A stretch of 64,000 nt of DNA from Drosophila pseudoobscura (Eukaryota; Arthropoda; Insecta; Diptera; Drosophilidae). The stretch covers positions 13,020,001-13,084,000 of the forward strand of contig NC_046679.1 in assembly GCF_009870125.1 (NCBI RefSeq), written 5' to 3'. Within the stretch, counting starts at the first letter, position 1. Every line of letters starts with the position of its first letter. Under the pieces are notes generated by a model. That model searched no databases, had not been told where the DNA came from, and was given only the letters and a program-made list of their open reading frames with translations. A program made the position numbers and the translations under genes. Below, one piece after another: positions 1-12,387 of this stretch.

Positions 1-700
1 GAATTCAAATTCGATTCAAAAAAACGACCAATTCCTCATATTCTTTGTTCCGTTGAAAATTACCAGCTAAATAGAACATTTAGTCATGCCCACTAAATTT
101 TGTACGATAGGTGAATCAACTCTATACATGATTGGCCTATTCTAAATACTTGCATTTATTGGATTTCTATATAACATTGAAAATTAAAATAATAATTGAC
201 AAAAATACCATTTAGCACTAAAAAACACCACATGGGAGCGCGGCGAAAACCAGTTTTTACAGTATGACCCTCAGAACAGCACCGAAATATACCGTCTTAT
301 TTTCAAAATATACCGTAAATATACTGACGAATTCAAGTTCTACTATCGCAATATTACGGCGATAAATGGAACCTCAATTTACAAATTCTGCAACATTGTT
401 CCTCAACACCTAGGTTCCATGGCGATGAGCTTTTGTCAGATAACGATAAGAGTAACCGATACAATTAGGCGCGACTATTAAAATGTGTGTTGCCAGGACT
501 TTGTTGTGGTTTGCGTCCTCCAGCGTTTCGAGGACGAAGTTGACACTAAGTGTTGCGTGCAGCATTAGGATCTGTATCTCCAGCGGATACCCCAAATTTA
601 TTCTTAGGATCTAAAATTATGTACTCTTATGCGATTTTGGGAATATTGTTAAACCGGACTATACTATAAAAAGTCAGTGGGAGCTCACTGGAGCGGAACC
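1..700. other. AT-rich flank, no supported gene
   Basis: The stretch is AT-rich. A 61-codon minus-strand frame at 410-595 lacks an ATG near its start. An acceptor-like cataattttag at about 624-634 on the minus strand could precede it, but no partner exon with matching phase was found. Confidence 0.5.
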
Positions 701-883
701 TTAATTTTCTTCAAAAAGCCTTCGTAAATAATAGAAAAAAACTCCCTGTCTCCGTTCCTCCATGCGGAATACGAACCACAGAAACGTAAACAACATCATT
801 AAGGGTACTGCAAGGTTAACGGTTTCGCTGACCCCTTGGACAACCTTCCGCCCAATTGGTTCGATGGGAAACTGTGCCATCAA
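701..883 (-). CDS. possible small single-pass membrane protein (59-60 aa)
   Basis: An open frame opens with two consecutive ATG codons at 883 and ends with TAA at 701; an in-frame TAA lies a few codons upstream, so the start is well bounded. The peptide has a short polar N-terminus, one hydrophobic stretch of about 18 residues (around residues 24-41, ending LWFVF) and a basic/aromatic tail with ERR and LRRLFEEN. An AATAAA lies on the same strand at 597-602, about 100 nt past the stop, which suits a small polyadenylated transcript. I do not recognise the family. The layout resembles small mitochondrial or ER membrane micropeptides, but that is only a resemblance. It could be a chance frame. 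Confidence 0.35.
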   Translation of the reverse strand: MMAQFPIEPIGRKVVQGVSETVNLAVPLMMLFTFLWFVFRMEERRQGVFFYYLRRLFEEN

Positions 884-3135
884 CTGGTTTTCTGGTTAAT
901 TAACATTTTAAAATCAATTGTCTTCGATGGCATGGCCCTGGGCTGGAAACAAACACCAAACAAGCGGTTGCTTAAGCCAAATGACTTTTCTCTCAGCTCC
1001 AGTACCTCCAGCTCCATCCGTGCTTAACCTTAGCTTCAATATCCAATGGCCATTAGAAGGAGCCGCATCGACAGCAAAATTGAGCCCACATAAGCTGAAC
1101 GGAAATCGTTGTTTCCCTGCTCCCGGACTTTGGCTGGGGCTTTGGCTCAAATAACCAGAAAGGTCCAATCAACAGGTGTTCTACCCGTCTGTCTAGCTGT
1201 CCGACGCATTGTCTGTCTGTCTCGCTCTCCCTGTGCCGCCTGGGTGCCCCCTGTGCGGTGGATGTTGTGTGGTTGTGTGTGTGGTTCAATAACCTGGCCC
1301 AGAGCAAAAAGTCAGCAGAGGATGCCGCCTCGCCTCGCCTCGCCTCGGAGGGCCCCTGCCATCGTAGAGCAAACCAAATGGCGAGAAATAAAACTGGAAT
1401 AATTCAATAGGAGGCGTGGCCCACCCACCGACACACCACCCATCCTGCCACACAGAAAGGGGGATGGGATGGTCATGTTTGACGGTTCAGGGGGGAAAGC
1501 AGGGGGGGGGGGGGGATGAGATTCTGTGAGGCAGCTTCATTGCTTGCGTAATGAATGTCCTTAGCAGGCGAGGCACGTTTCATGTTTTTTCGCTCATGTT
1601 TGCTCGGGAAGCTGTAGCTCCGCTCTGCCCCTTCTGTGTCCCGGTGTCCCCTGTGTCCCCTGTGTCTCCTATGTGTGTGCGCCAATTTGGAGTCGCCTTC
1701 GTGGGGGGTGGGCGGTGCTGCGGCAAGAGTAGAATGCTGCCCATTAAAGCGAGTGTGCTTCCCTTCCTGCCACTCATTTCAGTTAAGTTCATTTGGCAAT
1801 TCAACACTTTCGTGGCACGCATCACGCGTCCCCATTCCCGTCTTAATTTGCGTCGCCTTTTTCCGCTTATGCTCATAATAAATGCAAGAAATAAATAAAT
1901 TCTTAAGACCCACGAGTCCCCCGAGTCTTCCGAGCACCGAGGAAATGCCAAAAATATTTGCATGCAAATTCTTGACCTCGTCCGAAGGCAACGACAGCGT
2001 CAACGGCAGTGCCAGTGGCAGTGGCAGCGGCAGCAGCGTCAACCACAATTTGAGTAAATTTAATTGAAACCCCTTGGCCTGCTCATGCATATTTATTAAG
2101 TTATGGGAGAGAAGCACCCTCCGAGCAACAGTTGCGCATACGCCGCGTGTGCCCCGCATAAGTTTGTGGCGCAGGCCACAACCGAACCGAGCATCAGCTC
2201 AAACTCAATTTTCCACGCTTTCCCCCCTCCGATTATGCTAATGCACGAAAGAGGCACACAAAAACAAAACAAAAAAACGCTGAAAATGGTGGAAAAGTAG
2301 CAGCAACAAAGGTTAGTTTTGTTCCTGCCTTGTTTCCTGCTCTCGGGCCCGGGACCGGCACAATTGTCGAGGTGTGGAGGCTCTGCCGCCTTTCGAATTA
2401 CCAATAAAAGACAGCAGCAGGAATTCGCTGAATGAACCCTCTGCCATCCTGGACTCCCACTCGCACTCCCCCTTCTTCGGAGGGACTGCTTATCGCGCTG
2501 ACTTTGTGCTTCCGGTCTTATTTCTTGCCTTTGGACAGCGCAACGCTGCTTGTCTGTCTGCCAGCCCGCCGTATAACAAATAGGTGCTGAGGCATCTCTG
2601 CCTTCGTCCTGTGGCTCGTAAACAAATTGTTGCTCTGCCCCCAGTGCTGTGCTGCGTGAGCATTCGTGTGTGGCAGCTCTACTCTCCGACTCTCTCGTCG
2701 GGCATTGCGCATACGCCGTGTGTGCGTTATTTTTCCACTGCTGCCCCACTGTGCCTTCTTTTGGATATCTTTTTTTGCCATCCCGTGGGGAAACTGTGCT
2801 ATTGGCCCGTATAACAGTGGCGGGCCGCACCAGCAACAGCTGCTGGACGCACAGTTCATCGACAGTCCTCGTCTGGTTGGGTCCTTGGGTACGCGGCAAC
2901 AACGCACAGCAAACAGGAAAGGGAATCAAGCAGCACCAGAGCAGCACAGCAGAGGCAGCAGCACCAGGAGCCAGCAGAAGCAACAGTCACAGAGCCAAGG
3001 AGCAGCTACAGCGACCGCGACAACGACAGCGACAACGACAGCGGCAGCGAGAGGAGAAGCAACAGCACGCCAGGAGCAGCAAATATTGTGGAGATCCTTG
3101 CAATTAGTGTGTTCCGAAACTCTGTGAATAGTTCG
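884..3135. other. upstream region of the long plus-strand gene
   Basis: No gene is supported. It holds a CGCCT tandem array (1326-1347), a run of 14 G (1502-1515) and, at about 2930-3080, CAG/CGA-rich DNA (AGCAG, GACAACGACAGC type) just before the initiator. Several long frames here in both strands come from this biased composition. Confidence 0.5.
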
Positions 3136-3146
3136 CGTTCAGTTCG
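3136..3146 (+). promoter_or_regulatory. initiator (TCAGTT) of the long plus-strand gene
   Basis: TTCAGTTCGG matches the Drosophila initiator consensus with the +1 A at 3141. No TATA box or correctly spaced DPE is evident. The leader that would follow runs about 120 nt with no ATG before the one at 3262. Confidence 0.45.
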
Positions 3147-3268
3147 GTCTTCAGAAGCGAGTCCTGCCACAGTCTCCAGTGCAACCTGCAACCGGGTGCA
3201 CAATCAGAGCTAGCCGGACGAATCCTTGCACAGGGATTTGCGCACCGCCAAGCGGCATAAAATGATAA
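3141..3268 (+). other. predicted leader exon with an ATG split by an intron
   Basis: The exon ends with ATAAAATGATAA followed by the donor GTGAGT at 3269. The ATG at 3262 is the first in the predicted transcript and has a good fly context (AAA before ATG). ATG-ATA-A joins the next exon at 15236 (GC ATC TGG) to read a 19-residue peptide, M-I-S-I-W-Y-N-S..., closed by TAG at 15286-15288. That same frame then stays open to the end of the gene (see findings). It is either a uORF or the N-terminus of a readthrough protein. Confidence 0.45.
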
Positions 3269-4299
3269 GTGAGTAGAACTAGAATCCGATTCGAACAAAT
3301 GCTAATAAATGCCTGCCACATAAATGTCATCCCCCCTGCCGCTAATGGTGGCACTTCTTCACTGCCACACATGTTGCGGCTGTTGCATGAGCGTCTGTTT
3401 AACGCCACTTAATGTCCTTTCTATTTACTCGCCTCTCTGTGTGTGTGGTTGTGTGTGTGTGAGAGAGTGTGTTTCTGTCTGATGACTGCACAAAGCACAC
3501 TCGTTCCCACACACACATCCAGCAGGGGCAGTGGCAGGAGCAGGAGCAGCAACACTTCTGTGTACTTGCCACTTGCCACTCAACAGTGTTGCGCGAGAAA
3601 AACAAGAAGCAGCAGCACTAGTGGCAGTGCCACTGGAAGAGGAAAACTGTTTCAATGCTCTCTCTCTGTATGGAAAAACGGGAAAAGTTTCCCTTTGGCC
3701 GCCTAGCAAAAAACTCTAAACAAAAGTTGAGTTGAGCAACAGAAAAAAACCAGAAAAACCCAGCAAAAAAATGTGAAACAACATTAATTTATGTGCTAAA
3801 AGCTGGCCGGCCTTGAAAACTTTCCCTCAGAGCTGTAACCATGCATGAAAATGAAAATGAGGATCTTTGTGGCACTACCGGAAGCACAGAAGGGGCGGGG
3901 TCTTACAATCGAGTTGATGATGCCCTGCCTTGTAAATAAACATCCAGCAATGGACTGTGTCTACTTCTGGAAAAAAATAAATCCGAGAAGTTCATTACAC
4001 GTAAGGAAAAGAAGAGAAGGGGCATCTTGCCATTTTCTCGGCTCCCACCGTTTGCTAATTAACAAAGAAGAGACCTTTCCTACCTCCTGCGTGCCAGTGC
4101 CCCTTCCTCTTAGTATCTGCATGAAGGCGATAAAGAATTTGCAATTACAACTTACTTCCTCATTTCACGGAGATTTACGAGAATTTCGACTAAGCGGGTG
4201 ATGAGTAAATCAACTCACAAGACGACAGCTTAACCGAAGGCCACACCGAAAAAACAGAATAAACACAAAAAAAAACAACAGTTTCAGTAAGGGGAACAA

Positions 4300-4520
4300 A
4301 TTCTGTAAGAAAAATATGACATTCTATTTGTAAATCCACACAAAATGTCACGGGGTTAATGGAGTACACTGCCAGAAACAGCAGCGAGGATAAAACAAAT
4401 TAGTTCAATAACAGAAGAATTTGTAAGGGATGCGTAATTTCTCTGGGTGTAAATCAACATCAAATGTCAGGGGTTAACAAAGTGCACTGGGAGAAACAAA
4501 AGTCTCGCAAAAAACAGAAT
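4300..4520. repeat. diverged tandem repeat, about 100-120 bp unit
   Basis: Two successive units share the order AATTTGTAAG / TGTAAATC / CACAAAATGTCA or CATCAAATGTCA / GGGGTTAA / GTACACTG or GTGCACTG / AGAAACA, and a third partial unit starts at about 4520 with CAGAATTTGTAA. The copies are imperfect, so the duplication is old. No coding potential is apparent. Confidence 0.55.
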
Positions 4521-6098
4521 TTGTAAAAAAAAAATGAAAGGACGTGTCCTTCAGTTACAAATTTTGGAGGTCTCAATCAAACAATGTCCAGTTTGAAATT
4601 GTATATCTTTCTTAAACTTGCCACCCAGACACCGTTTTTGTTGCAGTGTAGTTAAGCGTTCAATGATCTCGGTTTAAAAAAAAAAGGGGACCATAAAATG
4701 CTGTCAGGATGCGTGCCGGAGGCAGCCGGAGAAAGGGACATACTTTCCGCTCGGAGTTAATGAAACAATGCAGCGGTTGCTTTAAGATGTTCCCCCACCC
4801 CCCTTCCCACCGCAGTCTAAACCTCCCCCTGCAGTGGTGTACATTAGGGCGTGTGCGTGCGTGTGTGTGTATAAATTTTACGAGAGTCGCTTTTCCTTTC
4901 TGCCTTTTGGCTCTGCCTTTGTCGCTGCTGCTGCTGCTGCTTTCGGCACACTTTTCCCTTTATTTTCCTTCTTTTGCGAGCTCTGCTCATTTGGATTTCC
5001 ATTTTGCCATGGCACTGGCTCTGGCTCTGGCTCTGGTTCTGGTTGTTGTCACTGTGGTTGTTGCTGCCACCCACCCACGGCGCCCATTTGAAATCGTCAG
5101 TCGCATGAAATTCGTTGGGATTTACGCATATATTGTGATGGTCGGGAGCCAGCAACGTCCCGAACCCCCACTCCTTAGCCAACCCCCCTCTTATCCACCG
5201 CCCACCGAGTGGCGGGACGGGGGAGAGGGAAAGTCCAAAAACTCAATTGCGGCTTTTTATGTGTAATTCGCATTTTTGTTCCCTCGCTGCTCGGCGTCGC
5301 TTTCATTGTCGGTGCTCGTTCTTCTGTGGATATTATTTTTTAATTTAACTTTTATATTCCGGGGGCTCTTGGCATATCCACCGGCCCCACCGATTGGGGA
5401 TCCCGCGCACTTGGGGCTGTTTACTTTTATGGGCCAGTGTCTTTTGATTCTATAATTTGCTTGATTTTTGCTTTTCCATTTTATTAAAATTAATTTAAAT
5501 GCGACAATCAGTGGGGGTCTCAGTGGTAGTCCTAGTCGTAGTCAGAGTCGGAGTCGTAGTCGTAGCCGTAGTCCTCTGGCTGAAGACAAACAAAAAGTTC
5601 ATGGAGCAACAGGGAGAGGCAGCAGGGAGAGGCAGCAGCAAGAGAGCAACGACAACGACAATGGCCAACAATGTGGACAACGACATCAGCGGCTTATGTT
5701 AATGAGCACTTACAAGCTGTAATGACGGTGCGGCAGGCAGGACACAAAAGGACACTGCCGGGCAGGCCGACAGAAAAAAAATCTACACAAATTTCCAACA
5801 AAATTATGCAGCAGCAACAAAATGGAAACGAGCTTTGCTTGTATGTTTAATTAACACTTTAAACCTTCATTTTCTTCAATAATTTATTTGATCAGCTTGC
5901 ACCGGCGAAGAACACAGAGTTAGAGAGGGAGAGGGATAACTTTCTGTGCCACTGATGAGGTGGCAATCAGCCGGCCTACCCCTCGCCCGTCCACAGCTGC
6001 CGCAGCTGCTCTGGCAATCCACAAGCCAATGACAGCCATATTTGTCATTTTATCAATACAAGTATCAGTCATACATATACTCGTACACGGGTATGCAT

Positions 6099-6120
6099 GT
6101 GTGTGTGTGTGTGTGTGTGT
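6099..6120. repeat. (GT)n microsatellite
   Basis: Eleven GT dinucleotides occur in intron 1. A (CA)12 array follows at 6345-6368 and is of the same class. Confidence 0.9.
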
Positions 6121-6344
6121 ACGGATGTGCACAATACGTATCCGTCATGCTGTCCTTATTAGACTTGTAGCTGAGGCTGAGAAGCAGGCACAGACATCGC
6201 TCAATTTTTATATCCCTTTCTTCGCTTATTGGGTAGCGGTTGCAATATTTCAACAGGCAAATGCCACGCCCCACAGCCCCTCACCAGGAAACACTCAAGA
6301 CACCCAAAAGTAACCAAGGACGCACCCATAAGCCACCCACAATC

Positions 6345-6368
6345 CACACACACACACACACACACACA
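6345..6368. repeat. (CA)12 microsatellite
   Basis: This is an uninterrupted CA array in intron 1. Confidence 0.9.
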
Positions 6369-9300
6369 TTTGTCGCATTTTATCGCATCGCATCGCTTCG
6401 CTCCGCTCTTCTCCGCTCGCTTGTTGATGGCACTTTGTCATGTGTTCGACAAAGAAAATTGAAAATAAAAATCGTTTTTACCATCTACCATTGCCTCAGC
6501 CCCCGTCCCCCGCCCCGTCTCTCATTCCCTATCCACACACGATTCAAATTGTGAAGTTTTGTTAGCAAACACTCCGCCTCGAAGCGATAGGTAGTGGTAT
6601 CTTATGGAGGAAAAACCACACATACACAGACACTCATTTGTAAATAGTCGGGAAAAGCGGCTAAAGGCTTCGCTTTTTTTTTTTGGAAGCCGCCCGACAC
6701 TTTTGTTGATGAAGGAGCACTCAGCACCCGTACGATGTGGGGCAGGCAAATAGAAACTGGCTTAAAACTACTTCGTAACCCCAAAGGCAGAGTCAGTTTC
6801 GTAACTTAACCTTGTTTAATCCGTCGGTTAACTGTATTTTATACAAAGCTAAACATGTTTCTTTACTTCATGGTAAAGGTGGTTTCCACATCTGAAATTT
6901 TGTTTAAATTCGTGACTCTCTCAATTTCCCTCTAGACAAATTCTCTTCAATTAATTTCAGCTTGTTTACATTTTATTTTTTATGGTAAATTCTCGATCCT
7001 AATCAAATTGGGAATGCTGTGAGCCAGTGGCTTATAAAGAAATTCTTTGCATTTCAGCGGTTTGCTGCTGTACATCAATGCCATGCCATATCTGCCGTCT
7101 GTCTCCTCGTGCGTATCTGTCTATGGTGACATTTCAAACGAAAGTCACTCTTAGAGAGCACATCTACACATTGATACGGATGTTGCCAGTTGATACTTTT
7201 TGCCCCCCAAAACCTGATCTTCCCACAGGAACATTCTTTGTGTGACTTTAATGGGGATTTTGCTGAATTTTTACTGGTTTTATAGTCGCATTGGTCTTTT
7301 GGTCAATTCTCAGATATTCCTGGTCGGACACACACACACACACTTCTTATACAGACCCAAATGCACCACCATTGTCCGCCATTGTTTTTGCAGGTCGTTT
7401 CGGAATGCGAATTTTTCATAGCATACATTTGTGGGCAAATTTCAGTTTTTGCAGCGCTTGCCATTTGTTCGCCCAGCCCGGGCTTTTCCTCTTTTGTGAC
7501 ATTTCGTTATCCTTGGAGTGCTCTATTGGTCACTTTATTTGCAGCAGCAATTTGCTCCGCTTCTTTTCGGGTTTCGGTTTGGTTTCTGGTTTTCTCTCTA
7601 TTTTTTTTTTTGGGTTCGGTTCAGCTGTGATTTATAACCGGCAAATAGAAATTGTAATTGGTTTCGGACCCGATCCGACCCGACCGACTGCACTCGTTTG
7701 CCACTCAGCCACTCAGGCGAAGGCTAATTACACGCTTTGCCACTAAAAGTGGATTTACGTTGTGGCGTACACTGCTGCTGCTGCTGCTATTGCTGCTGCG
7801 AGTTTGGGGAACTTTTCGCCTGACGACCATAATGCAATGAGACCGATAACGAAGCGATGTGTGTGTGGCACAGCGTGCCATGAATGAATGCGAGGTAGTG
7901 TGGAATGCAGCTCACAGTTTAGACATTTTACCCCAAAAGCAATTACAAATACGGCCAACGGGCCCCCCTACCGATAGTCCCCTGAATGCCAGCTGCCAGT
8001 CCATGTCAAAGCTGACTTCGGCCACACATGCAATTAATAGGAGTGCGTTGCACACACACACAGGCACACAGGCACACAGACACACTGGCACCCATCACAC
8101 ATTGGCCAACTGTTGACTGACCATATCGGGGCTGATGCCGATTTGTACTCGATGGGGGGGCCCCGAAAAATCTGTAGCCCCAACTGCGCTGCTCAGTGAA
8201 AAGTCACGTACCAACTGTTGGAAACACATCGTAAAACGTAAAACGTAAAACTTTACTCCGCTCGACTCGCTTAAAATGCACATAAAATGCTTCCTCCAGG
8301 CGATGGCATTGAAGAAAAAGGGTTTGTCAGTTCATGCCCCCCCCTCTCCCGCACTGCACGCACCACTTCGCTGACTTTTCCCCCCTCCCCCCGTTCGTGG
8401 AACGTTGTGTGCGTATGACGTGCAAATTTTCAAAGCTGTTTTCCCGGGGACAACTCGGGGGTGTGGCAGAGTAAAAAAAAGGGGCCAACGCATTATATTT
8501 TATGTTGGGGGAGTACGAGTATAGACACAGAACGGGCGTGTTGGGGCAGGTATGCTTAAATTTGCTGTGCACTGATAATGAAGTTAATGCAGGGTGGGGT
8601 AGGAGGTGGATCCAGAGAGAGACGGACGCCACAGAGCAATGAAAGTGTCGGCTTTAGCTGTGCTAACTGAAGCAGAAGCCGAGGCAGAAGTGCAGAATAC
8701 ATTTGTATGAGTAATTAACTCACGCACACACGCACACACACACGCAACGGCAAGTCCTGTTCTCCAGTGAGCCCTCCCCTCCCCCTCTTAGGCCATTGAA
8801 TAATTTACGCTCGTGCAGAATGTGTAAATCGAGCATGAAATTTGATTTGACTTTGCCTTTCGCACGGCTCACAGCGAATGACTTTAAACGGCTGAAAACT
8901 GCGCCAAAATGAAATAAAACCGTAAGCGCCGGGATAAAGGAAAGTATAACCAAATTTAAACGGGCCTACATACACTTGTATATGTTTGCGTGTGTGTGTG
9001 TGTGTACACTTTCAACAAGCATTTTCCTTGAATGCCCTGGCATCTCTCATTATTGCCGTGCTCCTGGAATATTTTCGTCTGCAGTTTGATTACTTTCGTA
9101 GTTGCCACAAGGAGCTACAAGGAGAACAAAACGTTTCAAGAGCTGTGTTTCATTTTCAAATATTGGAGTAAAAATTTAATTAATTCTCACTCAAGGATAT
9201 TGCTTTTAAGAACTATGTTAAAATACAAGAATCATTAGTTTTCTCTCTTATGGAAAAAAAAACCCCTGAATTTGTAATATTTTCACTTAGTCTTAAATAT

Positions 9301-12300
9301 TTACGCCATTAATTTTGAGCCGAAATTGAAAGCATTCAAATTGATGGGTTTTCACATACATGCGGACATTAAAATGAAAATGTTTTATTTTAATATATTT
9401 CATATTTCAGTTCAATACATTTTCTACAATATGAATATTATAAATTCCTTTTAGAGTGTTTTATATTTTGATTAAATATGTGACGTGCTAAGAAGACTTT
9501 TAAATAGGTACACATATATTTGAATAAGAGTAAATTCTATTTAATTTTACTATGTGGGCATAACCACTAATTTAATTTAAATATGTGTGTAATTGGCTGT
9601 TTTCTCAGTGTACATTTTAATATACTTATTCATATGAAGCTACATACATAAGGTTCAGATATGGCATCATTCAGTTCAGCTTTCATTTTAGTTTCCACAT
9701 TAATCCTGCCATATTCTACCAGTTTCGTACTCATTATATTTCGGTTATGTCATACTATACAGTTTTCTTGCTCTTTTTAACTGGAATCCCTGGCAAAACT
9801 TTGCTCCTGCACAACACACAAATCGATTAGATGAGCAGCGATTTGCTGTACTGCACAGCTGCCATGGCAACAATTGCGAAAAGCAAGCAATTTAGCCATG
9901 GAAAGCATATTGTTTCCCCTGGACTTGTCTAAACCATTCAAAGTTAATTCTGCAACATTTGGTTTCGTTTCGTTTCGGTTTCGGTGTGGGTGGCAGGGTG
10001 GCAGGTAGGACAGCATTTACCTGCCAGTAAATAGCAGCCACCGATGTTACTGCGCTGCATTGAAAACACAATTTGTAAATTCAATTAACTTGTTTACCCC
10101 AGCGCAGCGGTGGGGAGGGGGGTGCGGTGGAGCCGCACTGCTGGTGGTCCCGCGGAGCGGCTTGTGACAAGTTAGTTTGTTGCACAAATCGAGCTTTAAT
10201 ATTTTAAAACAGTGATTACAGCGATTATCGCACACTTCACTAATCGTTTCTCTAGTTAACCAGCTTACTTGTCCCTTCCAGCGGGTATTTATGTTAAATA
10301 TTATTATATATATTATACTATTTGTATTTAATTTGATTCGTACTCGTTTCATATTGCACGGACACAAAACACCTGGAGATAATTTTAAAAAAATATCTCA
10401 CAAATGGCCCTCATATGCAAATGGCCAATGAAAATATTCCACTTGATTTTATGCAATTTTAATTAAACTCCCAGCATTTTTCCGCCATTTCCTCTGTTCT
10501 TTTCCGCTTAACCCAGAGTCTGTTTGCCCGGGAAGGGTGTGGGTGTGTGTGACAAACTGACACACAAACAGGCCCAACACCCGGTGGACGTCCGAGACTG
10601 CAGTGGCCCAGTGGCCGCAGGTGCACAAAAACGACTCATAGAGACGGATTAAGCGGAGTGGTGGGGAGGGGCGAACGCATGGCAGCGCGTGGCCAGGCGG
10701 CGCTTATCAACACGGATCCAGGACCCCGACCCGACGCATCGACACTCGCATTCAATCAAGCGGCCCTTTGTCGCGCTCTAAAATGGTTCTCACATTGGAG
10801 GGAAAAAATACCGCTATCTCTTGTGCTCTCTCTCTGTCTGCTCATTCTCGTTCTGTGGCCTAACCACATGTTGCCACTTTCGTTCAGTGTCCTGGCCCTC
10901 GTCTCACTTTAATGTCTCTGCTGCTGGGGCCGCTCTGCTCCCCCCCCCTGGAGCTATCCGTTTCCGGGCCGTAATCGATTTTGAGCCAAACGAAAGACCC
11001 ACTGACAGCAGCAACACCACCAACAAAAATAAAGCCAACAACAGCACCAGCATCTGCGGCGCATCCTTTGGAAATGCCGCTGACAGTGGCGTAGCCCAAC
11101 TCAAGAAAAGCGAAATTCCAGGAATACATTAGACAAGATGAAAACTTTCTTTGAAGATAAAACAACAGCTAAAAGAGAAGAAAGTTGAAAACACCGCTAA
11201 AAAGGAAGTGGATGTTGAGGTAGTGAAAAATAAGGGCCCTTTCTTAGGCCCAATGGAGTCATACAAGGATTATTAAATATATTTTGTTTTTGGGGTATTT
11301 TTTAATTGATCATTTTTGAAATCTTCGCCTTGAGGTGTGCCCCTAAACAACCCTAATCAGATGCATTTTAATACAGCCCCCCAGTGGCTACGCTACTGCT
11401 CCGATTATGCCTGTCTTTACTGTCTTTACTGTCTTTACTTTTGGCAGTTTAAAGCGATGGAGACGCGAAACCCATTGATTGCCCCAGGCAGACGTGCGAC
11501 TAATGGAATAGTCAGAAACATTTGCCAGATTACGGACTGATCCAGGGTCTCAAGCGCCCCCGGCTGGGGCAATGCAACTATTTATTTAGCCGGTAGTCAA
11601 GTTTTTCCATTTCCATTTAGGAGGAGTCACTGAACTGGTGGCCTCCATCCAGGCTGGAGCCACGGAGGTGGCCGGGGCGCTACCCTGCAGCTGTCACAGC
11701 CAGTGGACCTTGCCTTGCAGTTGATTGAGTTCGTGTTCATGTTATTATTGATTTGATTTCGCTATCGTCAATTTGCAGTTCCGCTGGCAGTGAATACATC
11801 ATCGGGCTGTCGGTTCGCAGTCCGATGCACACTCTTTACGGCTCGCTTAGAGTCTATTAGACTTCGCAGGCTGGCAGGTGTTTGAATATATATCCCAACC
11901 ACTCCATCGCCAACCTCCGCCGGCTTGTGCACATAAATCAAAATGGGTTTTTAAACTGCGCGACTGGTCGGGGTTTAAGCTCACTCCCGGCTTCATCTGC
12001 ATCTCCCTCTTTCGAGCCTGTAGCCATCTCTCTCGATCTGTCCGTGTGCCCTGTCTCATGTGTGTGAGAGCTGCCATAAAACACCAACAGCAAACCACAA
12101 ATATTTTGAAGCGTTGGGGCTGCGGATGTGAATGGGGATGACGACGATAGCGACAGCGACAGCAACGATGGTGGTGATGATGATGGAGGCGCATAAAACT
12201 TGTTGAATTATTCGGCTCTCGGCATGAACGTGGCTTTGCAAAATTCTTTGCCTGCTTTCGCCTCAGCCGAAAACGGAATTTTTTATTATTATTGCAAATT

Positions 12301-12343
12301 AAAAAAGTTTACATTGGCTTAACTATGTGAACGCCACGGCCAA

Positions 12344-12387
12344 GACCAGGCCCAGGCACAGACCCAGACCCAGGCCCAGGCCCAGGA
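12344..12387. repeat. CCCAGG/CCCAGA hexamer repeat
   Basis: About seven imperfect copies of a CAGGCC/CAGACC hexamer lie in tandem in intron 1. Confidence 0.7.

Noticed and set aside
410-595. 61-codon minus-strand frame
   Set aside because: It starts at TTG; a possible acceptor exists, but no upstream exon of matching phase was found.
2096-2983. 295-codon minus-strand frame
   Set aside because: It starts and ends in compositionally biased promoter DNA, with an erratic Cys/Arg/Gln-rich translation; other frames are equally open.
3845-4201. 118-codon plus-strand frame
   Set aside because: It overlaps intronic DNA, has unordered composition and no splice signals, and runs into the tandem repeat region.
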